Below, in pieces: positions 28,815 to 39,111 of a stretch of 64,000 nucleotides of DNA. The notes beneath the pieces were generated by a model, which was given only the letters and a program-made list of their open reading frames with translations, did no database searches and had not been told where the DNA came from. The translations under genes and the position numbers were made by a program. The stretch comes from Trichomonas vaginalis G3 (lineage: Eukaryota > Parabasalia > Trichomonadida > Trichomonadidae), in the NCBI RefSeq assembly GCF_026262505.1, contig NC_067206.1, forward strand, positions 35,355,896-35,419,895. The letters run 5' to 3'. Position 1 is the stretch's first letter; every line of letters begins with the position of its first letter.

Positions 28815-31238
28815 ATGAATGATTCTGATAAAGATATTGATTTGCATTTGAAATGGATTCATTTAATGATAAACAGGATACTAGACAGTCAGAATGAAAT
28901 TCCACGATATCCTTTGCTAAGTTTGAACTTTCTACAACCAGTTAACGTGCTAAATATTGATGCAAAATTTGAAAATGAATTAACTATACAAGATTTAACT
29001 TCATCAATTCCTTATGCAATTATTGTTTATGCATTTAATCCATTTGATTTAACAGAAATTTCAAACAATGACTACTTCCCAATAATTTTATCGACATTAA
29101 CTGACTTAGACTGCACAATACCATCAGAAATTACTTCACAAACGCTTAAAGAAAATGATATATCAATTCATTCCCAGTTTTGCCTTATATTAGAGGATTA
29201 TGTAGTACGAAAATCTATTCCTCTAGAAGTTATTACAAATGATATACTCAGATTTCCACGTTCATTCTATATACTTCAACATCGTCCTCATGATCTCGAT
29301 GAAGCAATTGGAATTTGGCTATCAAAATTCCCAACTTCTCATATTATCCCAGACATCAATAATTTTGAAGAAGACATAATGAGTGGACAACATGCGGCTT
29401 TCTGCTTAGCCCGTTGCTTTCCTACAAAAATTCCAAAATCTCAAGTAGAAGTTGGGCCTATGTTGCCAGAACAGTCTTCACAACACAATTGGGAATTAAT
29501 ACAAAACGCCTCAAACGAAATTCCTTTATTTGTTCTTACAAAACGACCTACATCAAGAATTCTTTTACGCGTTTTCGCTGCAGACGTTTTTTATGCAACA
29601 AGAAATGATGTCCGCAACTTCGCTCAGCCTCCATCTGATCCATTACCAAATGAACCACCTGAACAGATCGAAGTTCCTCCAGAAGCGGCTCAATCTCGTC
29701 CTCCTCCAAAAATAATCCAAAGAGATCCACCACAACCAACTAATCAATCATCTCAACCTCCAAGTGTTCCAGTAGATAGATCCATTCCACCAATGGATTA
29801 CCCAGCCGTTAATGAAATTCCTCCACAACAAAATTATAATTATAATCCTCCACAAAATTCTGGTGGAAATCCTCACAGACATCGTCATAGACACAGATAT
29901 AGTGATTACAGTAGCTACTCATCATCAGAACCCCCTAGAAAACATCATAGACCTCAAAACAATTCAACAACAAGAGAAATTTATAAAGAAAAGATTATTT
30001 ACAAACCATTTAGAGAACATGTAACTCAACCACAAAGAAGCAGCTATGATGACGCTGCAATGTTTGTTGACGGAGCTTCAAAATTTGCAAATGCAGCAAG
30101 CGAATTGGCAAAGATGATAACAACAATGAAAAATGATGAAAACAAGCAAGTTACAAATCAGCAACCACAATTTCCATCTCCACAGCCAACATTTTTTCCT
30201 CCAACATTTCCGTTATTTAATTATCTTCCTCAAAATACAGAATTTCCACATGAAGAAGATAATTATGATGGGGAAATCAATGATACTGACCTCGATATTG
30301 TTGAAGAAACTCTCAGAGAATTCGTTCAACTTCCGATATCTCAACAAACCCAAGAAAGGCTTTCCAAAATGCTCAAATCTAAGTATGGAAATGATAAATC
30401 CAAGAGAGCAGAATTCGTTTCTATATTGTTGAATGATACATTAGCAGGGATTGAACTGAATAATGAATCTCCTGCAAAAACTCTCGTAAATGCGGCCAAT
30501 ATGATATATAATCAGGAAAATGGCCGAAAAGAAGTATCAATTCAACTCAATGAATCTACTTATTCGGAAATGGCAGATTCTTCCACTTCAGATACAACGT
30601 CCGATTACACTTTACTTCCAACGAAAACATCATCATCTTCATCCACAGAATCATCTATATCCGAAATAATCGAACAAGTTCAACTGTCAGACCAAATTAT
30701 CGATGCGACCACAAAGCTCACAGATCAGATTACCCAATCAAATCCTTTAATTCTCGAGAAAACTGATACAAAGGAACTATTTTCAAATAGCTGTAGCGAT
30801 AAACCCGAGAAGATGAAAATATCTGTGAAGTCTTTTACTTTCGAACCATCATATGATGAAATAATGCGCAAGCAAAGGGCAGCCAATATTAAGAACTATA
30901 CTATTTTTGAAAGAGCTCTTGAAGATCTTTTTTTGCCTGGAGATAATCACTTGGGACATAGGAAATTCATTCTAAATGAGGCATCAACAATACCTAGTGA
31001 TAGAGTTATAATACTCATTTCATCAGATAAGAAAAGATATAAAGGAGCTTATTTTAGAGGATTAGATAACGAAAATTGCGTTGTTAAGCACTGTGGAAAA
31101 GGTCCTCAGATGATAAATACAGCAGATATCGGGAGATCTCTTAACTATGATGTCGGATCAATGAACTTTTCCAAGTCTAACATCGATGATGCAGATGCAT
31201 TTTATTTGAAAAAATTCCTTGAACCTCAAGGATGGTAA
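28815..31238 (+). CDS. CAMSAP/Patronin-like protein with C-terminal CKK domain
   Basis: 807 residues. The N-terminal 130 or so look like a divergent calponin-homology region (weak). A long disordered, proline-rich centre (260-480) holds a His/Arg cluster (PHRHRHRHRYSDYSSYSSSE). A helical segment lies near 430-445 (FVDGASKFANAASELAKMIT). The last 115 residues match the CKK domain: DRVIILISSDKKRYKGAYFR, VKHCGKGPQMINTADIGRS, DDADAFYLKKFLEPQGW. CKK binds microtubule minus ends between protofilaments in CAMSAP/Patronin proteins. The gene lies exactly between two inverted transposon copies; its stop is 55 bases from the right copy and its start 95 bases from the left copy. Confidence 0.8.
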   Translation: MNDSDKDIDLHLKWIHLMINRILDSQNEIPRYPLLSLNFLQPVNVLNIDAKFENELTIQDLTSSIPYAIIVYAFNPFDLTEISNNDYFPIILSTLTDLDCTIPSEITSQTLKENDISIHSQFCLILEDYVVRKSIPLEVITNDILRFPRSFYILQHRPHDLDEAIGIWLSKFPTSHIIPDINNFEEDIMSGQHAAFCLARCFPTKIPKSQVEVGPMLPEQSSQHNWELIQNASNEIPLFVLTKRPTSRILLRVFAADVFYATRNDVRNFAQPPSDPLPNEPPEQIEVPPEAAQSRPPPKIIQRDPPQPTNQSSQPPSVPVDRSIPPMDYPAVNEIPPQQNYNYNPPQNSGGNPHRHRHRHRYSDYSSYSSSEPPRKHHRPQNNSTTREIYKEKIIYKPFREHVTQPQRSSYDDAAMFVDGASKFANAASELAKMITTMKNDENKQVTNQQPQFPSPQPTFFPPTFPLFNYLPQNTEFPHEEDNYDGEINDTDLDIVEETLREFVQLPISQQTQERLSKMLKSKYGNDKSKRAEFVSILLNDTLAGIELNNESPAKTLVNAANMIYNQENGRKEVSIQLNESTYSEMADSSTSDTTSDYTLLPTKTSSSSSTESSISEIIEQVQLSDQIIDATTKLTDQITQSNPLILEKTDTKELFSNSCSDKPEKMKISVKSFTFEPSYDEIMRKQRAANIKNYTIFERALEDLFLPGDNHLGHRKFILNEASTIPSDRVIILISSDKKRYKGAYFRGLDNENCVVKHCGKGPQMINTADIGRSLNYDVGSMNFSKSNIDDADAFYLKKFLEPQGW

Positions 31239-31293
31239 TATGATATTTATATTATTGTTTTGTTTGTTTGTATGCATATAAACATGTTTAATA

Positions 31294-32341
31294 TTAAGGG
31301 TGCACCCGTATGTACGTTTATTTGAGAGGAGGAGGATTACCCTCTCAATTTTGAGGGATTCGTTAGTTTATTTTCTCGATGAATATGCAATAAAATTTGA
31401 TTTTTACCTTATCAATATACTTCATATAATATACACATGTTCATGTAAAAACTTTTTTCCAAAATCCTCAGGAATTAAGGGATTTTTGAATTTTAAGAAT
31501 TTTTTTCGAATTTTTTCGAAAAAAAAATATTTTCAGAACAGCCTTAACGGCTAAGATTTAGGAACAATGTTAAATATCAAAAAGAAAGGAGGTCTGATAT
31601 AGACAACATATATCGTTGAAGGTTGAAAAAATCTCTAATATTTGAGCCCAAAATTTCAAATTTTAATTTTTTGAAAAAAGAGGCCACCCGTATGTACGTT
31701 TATTTGAGAGGAGGAGGATTATATTTTTGAAAGGGTGAAACATTATGAATATGTTAATTATATAATAATATGTATTATTATAAAAAAGAAAAAATAAAGC
31801 ACGTTAAAATTTTTCTTTCTTGATTTTTTACAAAATCTACTTAGAATTATGCAAAATATGACTAAATAATTATAAATTTCAAGTTAAATTTTAATTTTGA
31901 TAAATAATTTAAATTTCAAAATATCAAGTTCAGTTCGACTATGTATGTAGTAATTCCTCAATAAAGTGCCAAAACCCTATTAAAATATATGAACATTTTC
32001 AACATTTTAATGTTTTTATTTAAAAATTTGTTGGAATATGAGCTTCAAACAATTATTATGTAAATAAAAATAATTAAATATATGTATTTATTCGTATTAC
32101 AACCGTAGTAAGTCGATTCTTCCTTTCTTCTACTGAGGTTTGAATTTGATTTCGAATTGTAAAGAGATTCAAAGGGAAAATACTAGCGGATAAAAACTAC
32201 CTCCATGAAAGGGTCATAATGGAGTCAAGTTGTATTTTTTGATATGTTTTGCTTTTCGAGCCTAAATAGGTAGCCAAGATAATGCCTAAAATAAGGTTCT
32301 AAATTATGAAGTTTACATGATCCTCTCGTGTGCACCCTTAA
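31294..32341 (+). mobile_element. TTAA-flanked nonautonomous DNA transposon-like element, right (inverted) copy
   Basis: This is the mirror image of 27,674-28,720: TTAA-GGGTGCACCCG at its left end and GTGCACCC-TTAA at its right. It has no credible protein. Near identity over about 1,045 bp means recent insertion or continuing gene conversion. Its outer end lies 60 bases before the next host gene, so it probably abuts or replaces that gene's promoter region. Confidence 0.75.
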
Positions 32342-32400
32342 TGTTTAGTATGATGTGTGTCACTTTTGCATGATGTGTTGAATGACTTTATCGGACTTCA

Positions 32401-33036
32401 ATGGAGATTCTTGAAAAGTTCAGATTGACGCAAATAGATACATTTGCGGAACAGGAATTGCTGGAAAAGAAGAGATTAGATTCTTCCCAAACATCATACT
32501 TGCTAGAACTCCAATTAGAGACAAACAGAGTAAAAATTCAAAAATTCTCCGGATTTCAGCCACGCCCTAAAATAGAAGCTCCAAATCTCAAGGTAAAATC
32601 TCCAGAAGTTAATAAGCAGAAGGTCGAAGCAGATATAAAAGCATTAAAATCCAACATTACGAAAATTGAAAAATTATTAGACCAGAAAACGCAAAAATAC
32701 CTTACGATAAAGAAGAATAACCCTATACTTTCTTCTCCATCATCTCAAAATGATGAATTTGATACTAGTTTTGCAGATGATCAAGAATTCGAAGTCAAGC
32801 TTGCAGATTATACGAAATATGTACGAAAAAATACAATACTAGACGATAAAATCAAAGGATGTACAGATAGAAATAACCATTTAAAGACAATTGAAGCAAC
32901 AATACAAAAATTACAAGATGAGCTTGATTTACAGAAAGAACGACTTACAAAAGAAGGAAAGTGGATAGGAGTAGATACAACTTACCAACCTAAAGAGTTA
33001 TCATTCTTTTATAAGGAATTTATTGATGAGAAATAA
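32401..33036 (+). CDS. Host coiled-coil protein, function unknown
   Basis: 211 residues. Helical stretches occur at about 15-50 (EQELLEKKRLDSSQTSYLLE), 70-100 (EADIKALKSNITKIEKLLDQ) and 160-190 (TIQKLQDELDLQKERLTKEG), with no membrane segment. A TCACTTTT initiator-like site lies about 42 bases before the ATG, just past the right TTAA element. Short ATGs between them are out of frame. I recognise no family; a structural or microtubule-associated role would suit the coiled coils but is not shown. Confidence 0.65.
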   Translation: MEILEKFRLTQIDTFAEQELLEKKRLDSSQTSYLLELQLETNRVKIQKFSGFQPRPKIEAPNLKVKSPEVNKQKVEADIKALKSNITKIEKLLDQKTQKYLTIKKNNPILSSPSSQNDEFDTSFADDQEFEVKLADYTKYVRKNTILDDKIKGCTDRNNHLKTIEATIQKLQDELDLQKERLTKEGKWIGVDTTYQPKELSFFYKEFIDEK

Positions 33037-33534
33037 AAAATTACAGTATAAATCTTATATTAATTTCTTTTTAATGATTACTAGCTTCCTCAATATCGGG
33101 TTCTTTGTTCTCACTTTTGAAATTTTGAAAAATTTCAAAAAATTTATTGATTAGTATAATGAATTGATAGCATAGCTTGTTAGAAACGGATTTTTTATTC
33201 GAAAGTATATCTCATTGTTTTTCTATACATAATAGAGATCTCAATAGATTTTGAAAATATGTATTTTTCTTAAATTTTGGATGATTTACCTGACACAATC
33301 AACTGACCAAGGAATTTACTTTCTTTTGTGATAGAAACATTCACACACAAAGATAATTCTTAGTAAAAATATTGCAATTTTTGGTGATAGTTTATGTTGC
33401 AGTCAGTATAGCACATGATATACTCGAAAATTGCAATACATCCTTCCAGATATACTTTTTTTTCTGGTAATACTGATGATTTCTTAGAGAATTCGAGAAA
33501 AGGAATATTTTTTTTATTTGCCACTTTTCTAAAA
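33037..33534. other. Host intergenic region before Npl4
   Basis: About 500 AT-rich bases with no repeat or gene recognised. The frame of the next gene can be read from an ATG at 33,415, but the family start is at 33,535. A CCACTTTT initiator-like site lies just upstream of that ATG, which also favours the later start. Confidence 0.5.
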
Positions 33535-34746
33535 ATGCAGTCAATTCAAGTTGTACGTATTCGATGGAAAAAGGGAACAGAAAAAGTTCCTGTTAATCCA
33601 CACGATACAATAGGAACTCTTATTCAATATATGGTTAACAAATTTGAAATAAAAGAAGAAATTTCAACTTTAATTCAAGATAAAACGAAAACAGTTCTTC
33701 AAAAGCGCATAAAATTATCAAGTCTTGATATGGAGAATGGAGAACTATTTGAATTATCACTCCCTTCAGATGCAAATCCAAATAAAGATTCAAAGACATC
33801 AAAACCAGATACACCCATTGACGATCATCAAAGAAATGTATATACATTAGATTACTTTAAAGATCATAATCCAACAATTCAATTTCAAAAATATGAAAAT
33901 TCGATTTTGAAAAGAGTTCTTTTCCCTTCAGCAGAATTACAGAGAATTGGAAGAATCAGCAATGCTTTACATTTCAATTCTACACAAATTTTCCTTCTTT
34001 ATGGTACTACACCGAATCCTGCTGCAATTCGCATTCACGCTCTATCTTTACCATCACAGGAGTGCACAGGAGAAGAATTACTTATCAATGAATCTCATAT
34101 TAAAGACTCTCATCACGTTGCTCTCGCTTGTGGATTAAAATTTTTAGGATTCCTTATCATATCTCCGAAAACAAATGTGCCAATTGCTCCTCATTTACTT
34201 ATAAAGCTTATGCCATTAATATCAGATGATTTAGAAAGTTTTATTTTTATTCGAAGTTTACCAACGCTAAAATCCATGGTTGATTCAGTTTCCTGCAATT
34301 TAGAAGCATATTCCGTTAGCAAACAATTCATTGATATGTACAGAAGAGGTCTTTTCACTGGAGAATCAACAGATACTTCTTTAATTACGAAATCAACTGT
34401 TCTTGTATCAGCAAAATCTTTGAAAGAGGTCGATGTATCATATTTTGTTACTCCTTTGGCAACTAAACTAAGAGAAAGCTGGTTCCCGAGTAATTCTTTT
34501 CCATATCAAAGCTTTTATCCAACAATTGCTGACTTTGTTGCAATCTGTTATAAATTTATAGATGTTCCTAACTATATCCGCTTCTTAGATTTTAATTTAC
34601 TTCTATTTTGTTGTACAATCTTCGATAGAGAGGAGGAAGTCCCACTTATTGCTAGAAGCTGCATCGCAAGAGATGATATACCAGATAAAGTACTTGTTAA
34701 GATTGAAGAAATGATTGATGCTCCTTTAAGAAAATTAATGAATTAA
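33535..34746 (+). CDS. NPL4: Npl4-like cofactor of Cdc48/p97
   Basis: About 403 residues from the ATG at 33,535. Residues 1-75 are a ubiquitin-like (UBX-type) fold (VVRIRWKKGTEKVPVNPHDT). About 110-330 resemble the MPN-type Npl4 core (FNSTQIFLLYGTTPNPAAIR, ACGLKFLGFLIISPKTNVPI, YSVSKQFIDMYRRGLF). In other eukaryotes Npl4 with Ufd1 brings ubiquitylated proteins to the Cdc48 unfoldase for ER-associated degradation. No N-terminal or C-terminal zinc finger is obvious. The start was chosen because the preceding 40 residues do not resemble the family and CCACTTTT lies about ten bases before this ATG. Confidence 0.75.
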   Translation: MQSIQVVRIRWKKGTEKVPVNPHDTIGTLIQYMVNKFEIKEEISTLIQDKTKTVLQKRIKLSSLDMENGELFELSLPSDANPNKDSKTSKPDTPIDDHQRNVYTLDYFKDHNPTIQFQKYENSILKRVLFPSAELQRIGRISNALHFNSTQIFLLYGTTPNPAAIRIHALSLPSQECTGEELLINESHIKDSHHVALACGLKFLGFLIISPKTNVPIAPHLLIKLMPLISDDLESFIFIRSLPTLKSMVDSVSCNLEAYSVSKQFIDMYRRGLFTGESTDTSLITKSTVLVSAKSLKEVDVSYFVTPLATKLRESWFPSNSFPYQSFYPTIADFVAICYKFIDVPNYIRFLDFNLLLFCCTIFDREEEVPLIARSCIARDDIPDKVLVKIEEMIDAPLRKLMN

Positions 34747-34808
34747 ATATTTAAATATGTTTTTCTTTTGTTGTTGTATATGTAAAGTATAATTTTTAGG
34801 AAACACTA

Positions 34809-34811
<3 letters not shown>

Positions 34812-34847
<36 letters not shown>
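34812..34847 (+). repeat. Run of about 36 A next to element B
   Basis: An uninterrupted A tract ends 3 bases before the proposed left end of Polinton B. It lies 65 bases after the Npl4 stop. It may be a target-site feature or a host microsatellite. Confidence 0.9.
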
Positions 34848-34849
<2 letters not shown>

Positions 34850-34850
34850 T

Positions 34851-34886
34851 AGTGGGGCTTCCAGGCACTTCGTGCCTTCTAGCCCC
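34851..34886 (+). repeat. Terminal hairpin at proposed left end of element B
   Basis: AGTGGGGCTTCC, then AGGCAC-TTC-GTGCCT, then TCTAGCCCC. An outer 6-bp stem (GGGGCT/AGCCCC) encloses an inner 6-bp stem with a 3-base loop. Compare the proposed right end of element A. Confidence 0.65.
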
Positions 34887-34906
34887 TAAAATTTTTGAAA
34901 AATCTT

Positions 34907-35893
34907 TACGATGAAGTCTCAACAAAGTCTTTACGATGAAGTCTCAACAAAGTCTTTACGATGAAGTCTCAACAAAGTCTTTACGATGAAGTCTCAACAA
35001 AATCTTTACGATGAAGAACTTTACAAAACATATAGAAATGAAAGTTCATGAGAAATTAGATGAAGTTTTGTCATGATTTCATCGTCAATGAGTGTAAATC
35101 AGACAAAAATATATTTTAGGGTAGAAGGTTAGATCTAACCTCTTTTCTAACCTCATTTCTACCCTCTTGAATTTTCATGAACTTTCTTGACAAAACATAG
35201 ACAAGAAAGTCTTTACGATGAACTCTCAACAAAACATATAGACAAGAAAGTTCATGAGAAAGTCTCAACAAAGTCTTTACAAAGTCTTTACGATGAAGAA
35301 CTTTACAAAGTCTTTACGATGAAGAACTTTACAAAACTTCATCGTCAATGAGTGTAAATCAGGCAAAAATATAATTTAGGGTAGAAGGTTAGATCTAACC
35401 TGTTTTCTAACCTCATTTCTACCCTCTTGAATTTTCATGAACTTTCTTTACAAAGTCTTTACGATGAAGAACTTTACAAAACATAGACAAGAAAGTTCAT
35501 GAGAAAGTCTTTACAAAGTCTTTACGATGAAGAACTTTACAAAACATTGACAAGAAAGTTCATGAAAATTCAAGAGGGTAGAAATGAGGTTAGAAAACAG
35601 GTTAGATCTAACCTTCTACCCTAAATTATATTTTTGGGTCATTTACAAAGTCTTTACGATGAAGAACTTTACAAAACATAGACGATGAAGAACTTTACAA
35701 AGTCTTTACGATGAAGAACTTTACAAAGTCTTTACGATGAAGAACTTTACAAAGTCTTTACGATGAAGAACTTTACAAAGTCTTTACGAAGAAGAACTTT
35801 ACAAAACATAGACAAGAAAGTTCATGAAAATTCAAGAGGTGAGAAAGTGTCATATAAACATCTGTCAAAAGCCGCTTTTTAACTTCACTTAAA
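34907..35893 (+). repeat. Complex repeat region: TCTTTACGATGAAG arrays and palindrome blocks
   Basis: Many copies of TCTTTACGATGAAG alternate with TCTCAACAAAG (25-bp period, first part) or AACTTTACAAAG (26-bp period, later part). Interspersed are TTCATGAACTTTC/GAAAGTTCATGA pieces in both orientations and three blocks of GGGTAGAAGGTTAGATCTAACC type (about 35,120, 35,380 and, inverted, 35,575). No gene. The next gene starts at the end of the array. Confidence 0.9.
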
Positions 35894-38800
35894 ATGCCAC
35901 GTAAGCTACGTAAGAATATACGTAAGAGGAAGGGAGCATTGAAACATCCAAAAGTAAAACTGACACCACAACAACAGTTGCAACAACAAATGCTGAATGA
36001 CCCCACTATGTTGCAACAAATGTCAAGCAATCCTATGCTTTTAAACCGAGTTGTTGGTGCACAGAGTGGAGGTTTAAGAGCGGCACTTTTAGCGAAAATG
36101 GCAGGCTATGGTGGAGCTGCAGACGGAACAGCCTATAACCCTCAAAGTCAAATGAATTTGAGTTCACTCAAAAATCAAATAACAGATGTCAAAAAGTCAA
36201 ACATAGACATACAGAAGCAAATAAGTGAAAACGAAAAGAAACTAGAATATGACAGACACACAAAGAAACTCAATGAGTTAAACGTAGAGAAAAAGAAGAA
36301 AGAAGAACAGCTGAAAGAACTAAGTACAGAGGAATATGCAAAAAAAGTGTCAGAAAAAGCAGCAGAAGTAGCAAAAATGGAACAAGATGTCATAAATTTG
36401 AAAAACCATACTACTCAATATAAAATACTGAAAGATGAAGAGATAAAACAAAAAGCCCTGAAGACATATATGGATAGCGATGAGTATAAAAAAGAAGTTG
36501 AAGCAAATGTAAAGGCAGAAAAACTTTTACAGTTGCAAAACCAAACCGTACAGTATGAAAACTTAGCACAAGAAAGTAAAAATAACGACGCAGCCATGCA
36601 AAAGGCAATGAAAAGCGCGGAATATATAAAAGCTAACAATGACTGGTTAGATGCCCAAGCCAACGCTAAAGCAGCCCAGCTTATAGGGTCAATAAGGACA
36701 AAAATACAAGCGGATGAAGATAGTTCAAATGAAGCTTTAACAAATGCTGACTTTAAGAACGCTTTCGAAGCTCTTCATAGTAAGGTGAAACAAGTGAACG
36801 ACTTCTCATCTGGAAAGAAACTGAAGTCTGAAGGTTTCGACAAAGAGTTAAGAGAAGTAGCACAAAATATGACGAAAATAACAGATGCAGCAACGAGACA
36901 GGCAGTTCAAAGTGCCTATGACGCCGTTAGAGCAACTGTTGTGGAAAGTCAAGAAAAAGAGTTACAACAGACCAAAACAGACCTAGTAAATGCTTTCTTA
37001 AAAACGAAAAGTCAGGTAGGACATTACGCTGCAGATGGAACATATGTGCCAGCTGGTGGAACTTATATACCACCAAACCCTCCAAGAGAAGCACCTGCAC
37101 CAGGACTACCTAAAACATTTACATCGTCACATGGACACAGACACAGGCATGCACAACAACCACCTCCACAACAACAACAACCAGCACAACAACCAACACA
37201 ACAACCAACAGTTCAAAACCCTGCACAACAACAACCACAAACAGAGCAAGGACATAAAAGAAGTAGAGAACAAGGAAACCAAGAATTCTTAAAAATGCTT
37301 AAAGAAGAGTGTGGTTTCCCAGATACTGTTGACTTTAGTGACAGATATAAAGAAGCTATTAGAAAGTTCAAGGATGGAAATACTGACCCGAACCTATTTA
37401 GCTTTATGGCTCAGCACCAAAACGGATATAATCTCAAACCTGGAAAATACAAGCTCGCTAAGGGATATGATTTAATAGCATATCATCCAAATGACATGGA
37501 TGAATTTACTCCGAGATATTTGATGTCAGAGCTAAATGACAATTCAACTTTCGTCATGAAACGCGTAAAAAATAGAGACGGAACGAAAGAACAAAAGCTT
37601 ATGAATGCGGATGACGTAGATAGGGAAATTGTTGAAAACGGTCTCGGAATATATGAAATGCCAGCAGATGAGGTACAAGAAACTCCACAGGAAGAAGTTC
37701 AGATACAACCAGACATGGAAGAAATAGTTCAGCAACAACAGCTAGAAGAGCCTGAAGGAAACGAACAAGTCCTTCCTTTGGAAACTAACTTCACAGAACT
37801 AGATGAAGATTTGGAACAGCCGAAAAATCTTGACCCTCAACAAGAGTATGCGGAGAATATGGAATATTTCCAAGAGTCTAAAAAAAATTCGGCTGACATA
37901 GTAGAAGAATATCGAAAAATGTTTGCCGACATACAAAAGACTCCAACATCAGATGAAAATATCCAGCATAGAATGGAAGAACTGAAAAAAAATGTACACA
38001 AATACAACAACCCTTTTTACTTACGAGCATTTAACGTTCAATCTTCGGATGAACTCGGTGAAAATAAAAGGTTAAATTTCAAGAAAACATATAGAAATGA
38101 AACATTGTTTAAAGTTCATTCAGAACCTAACCAAGATGGAAACAAACCTACTTTTGTTTCTGCAGACGATGGAACTACAATGAGATGGGTCATAAAGCTA
38201 ATCCAGATAGGTGGTTCATAAACTTACAACCACACATTCCAAGAAGTTGTAGACGCAATGGAAGTCAATGGTGAACCAGATATAGCTGGTATTTTAAGCG
38301 CGGCTTTAATGCCATTGAAAGATATGAAACATGCAGATATTTTGGACCAGTATGAAATGAACATGGCTGATGGAAATATAACACCTGACGTTCTAGAACA
38401 TTTATCTCAAAGAACTACACAGAACCATAGAGATGGTATATTTGGTGAAGAGTTTAGAAAGAAAGTTAGGGAGGGAGAAGGAAGAGAACCTATTGTACAT
38501 GACCTTGCAAACGAAAGTTTACAAAATGTCATAAAAACTTACTTTGCAGGCGATGAATCGAGAAGGGATGAATATTTAAGAAAACTCAAATGGACAGTAC
38601 CAAATGAAATGTTAGTATTGAAAAACATGTTCCTTGACAAAATAAAACCAACTACAGAAATAAACGACGCAAGACTGAAAGATTGGGTAAAAGCTTTCCC
38701 ATTCACAAAAGATATTATTGGTAACATGGAAAGAAAACCAGAATGGCTACAAAAACATATATTTGGAAACGAGCTTATTCCATATGGACAAGCTCTGTTT

Positions 38801-39079
38801 GAAGAGCTTGAACCAGAAACTCAGGAAAGAGTCATGCAAACAATACGCAAAGACTCAAATACAGACTATGACAAACTCTTTCTAGGATATAGGTTACCTG
38901 AGATGGGCGACCAGAGCCAAAAGGCAAAAAGGACATGGGAAATTTGCAACATACTAGATGAACATAATGCAAAGATGCAACAACTTCAAGCAGAGGGCAA
39001 TGAAGGAAAAAGAAGAGTTAAAAACTCAGTCAGGAAGAAAGTAAAGCTTGGTCCACGTGGGTTCTATTATGATATATAA
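35894..39079 (+). pseudogene. Element B large virion-type protein region
   Basis: Two large frames fill the span, either two genes or one broken gene (at most about one break). The N-terminus is very basic (MPRKLRKNIRKRKGALKHPK), then Gln/Met-rich. About 90-260 are long coiled coils (NEKKLEYDRHTKKLNELNVE). A His/Gln/Pro-rich low-complexity stretch lies near 410-450 and acidic Gln/Glu-rich sequence near 590-650. The last third is helical (DIAGILSAALMPLKDMKHAD) and ends with a basic tail (VRKKVKLGPRGFYYD). It lies directly before the capsid gene on the same strand, so a core or scaffold protein is likely, but I recognise no family. Confidence 0.5.
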
Positions 39080-39111
39080 ATCCAACTATTCTATATTTTT
39101 ACTCATATGAA

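Noticed and set aside
33415-33534. Upstream ATG at 33,415 as the Npl4 start
   Set aside because: The added 40 residues do not resemble the family, and an initiator-like CCACTTTT lies just before the later ATG at 33,535.
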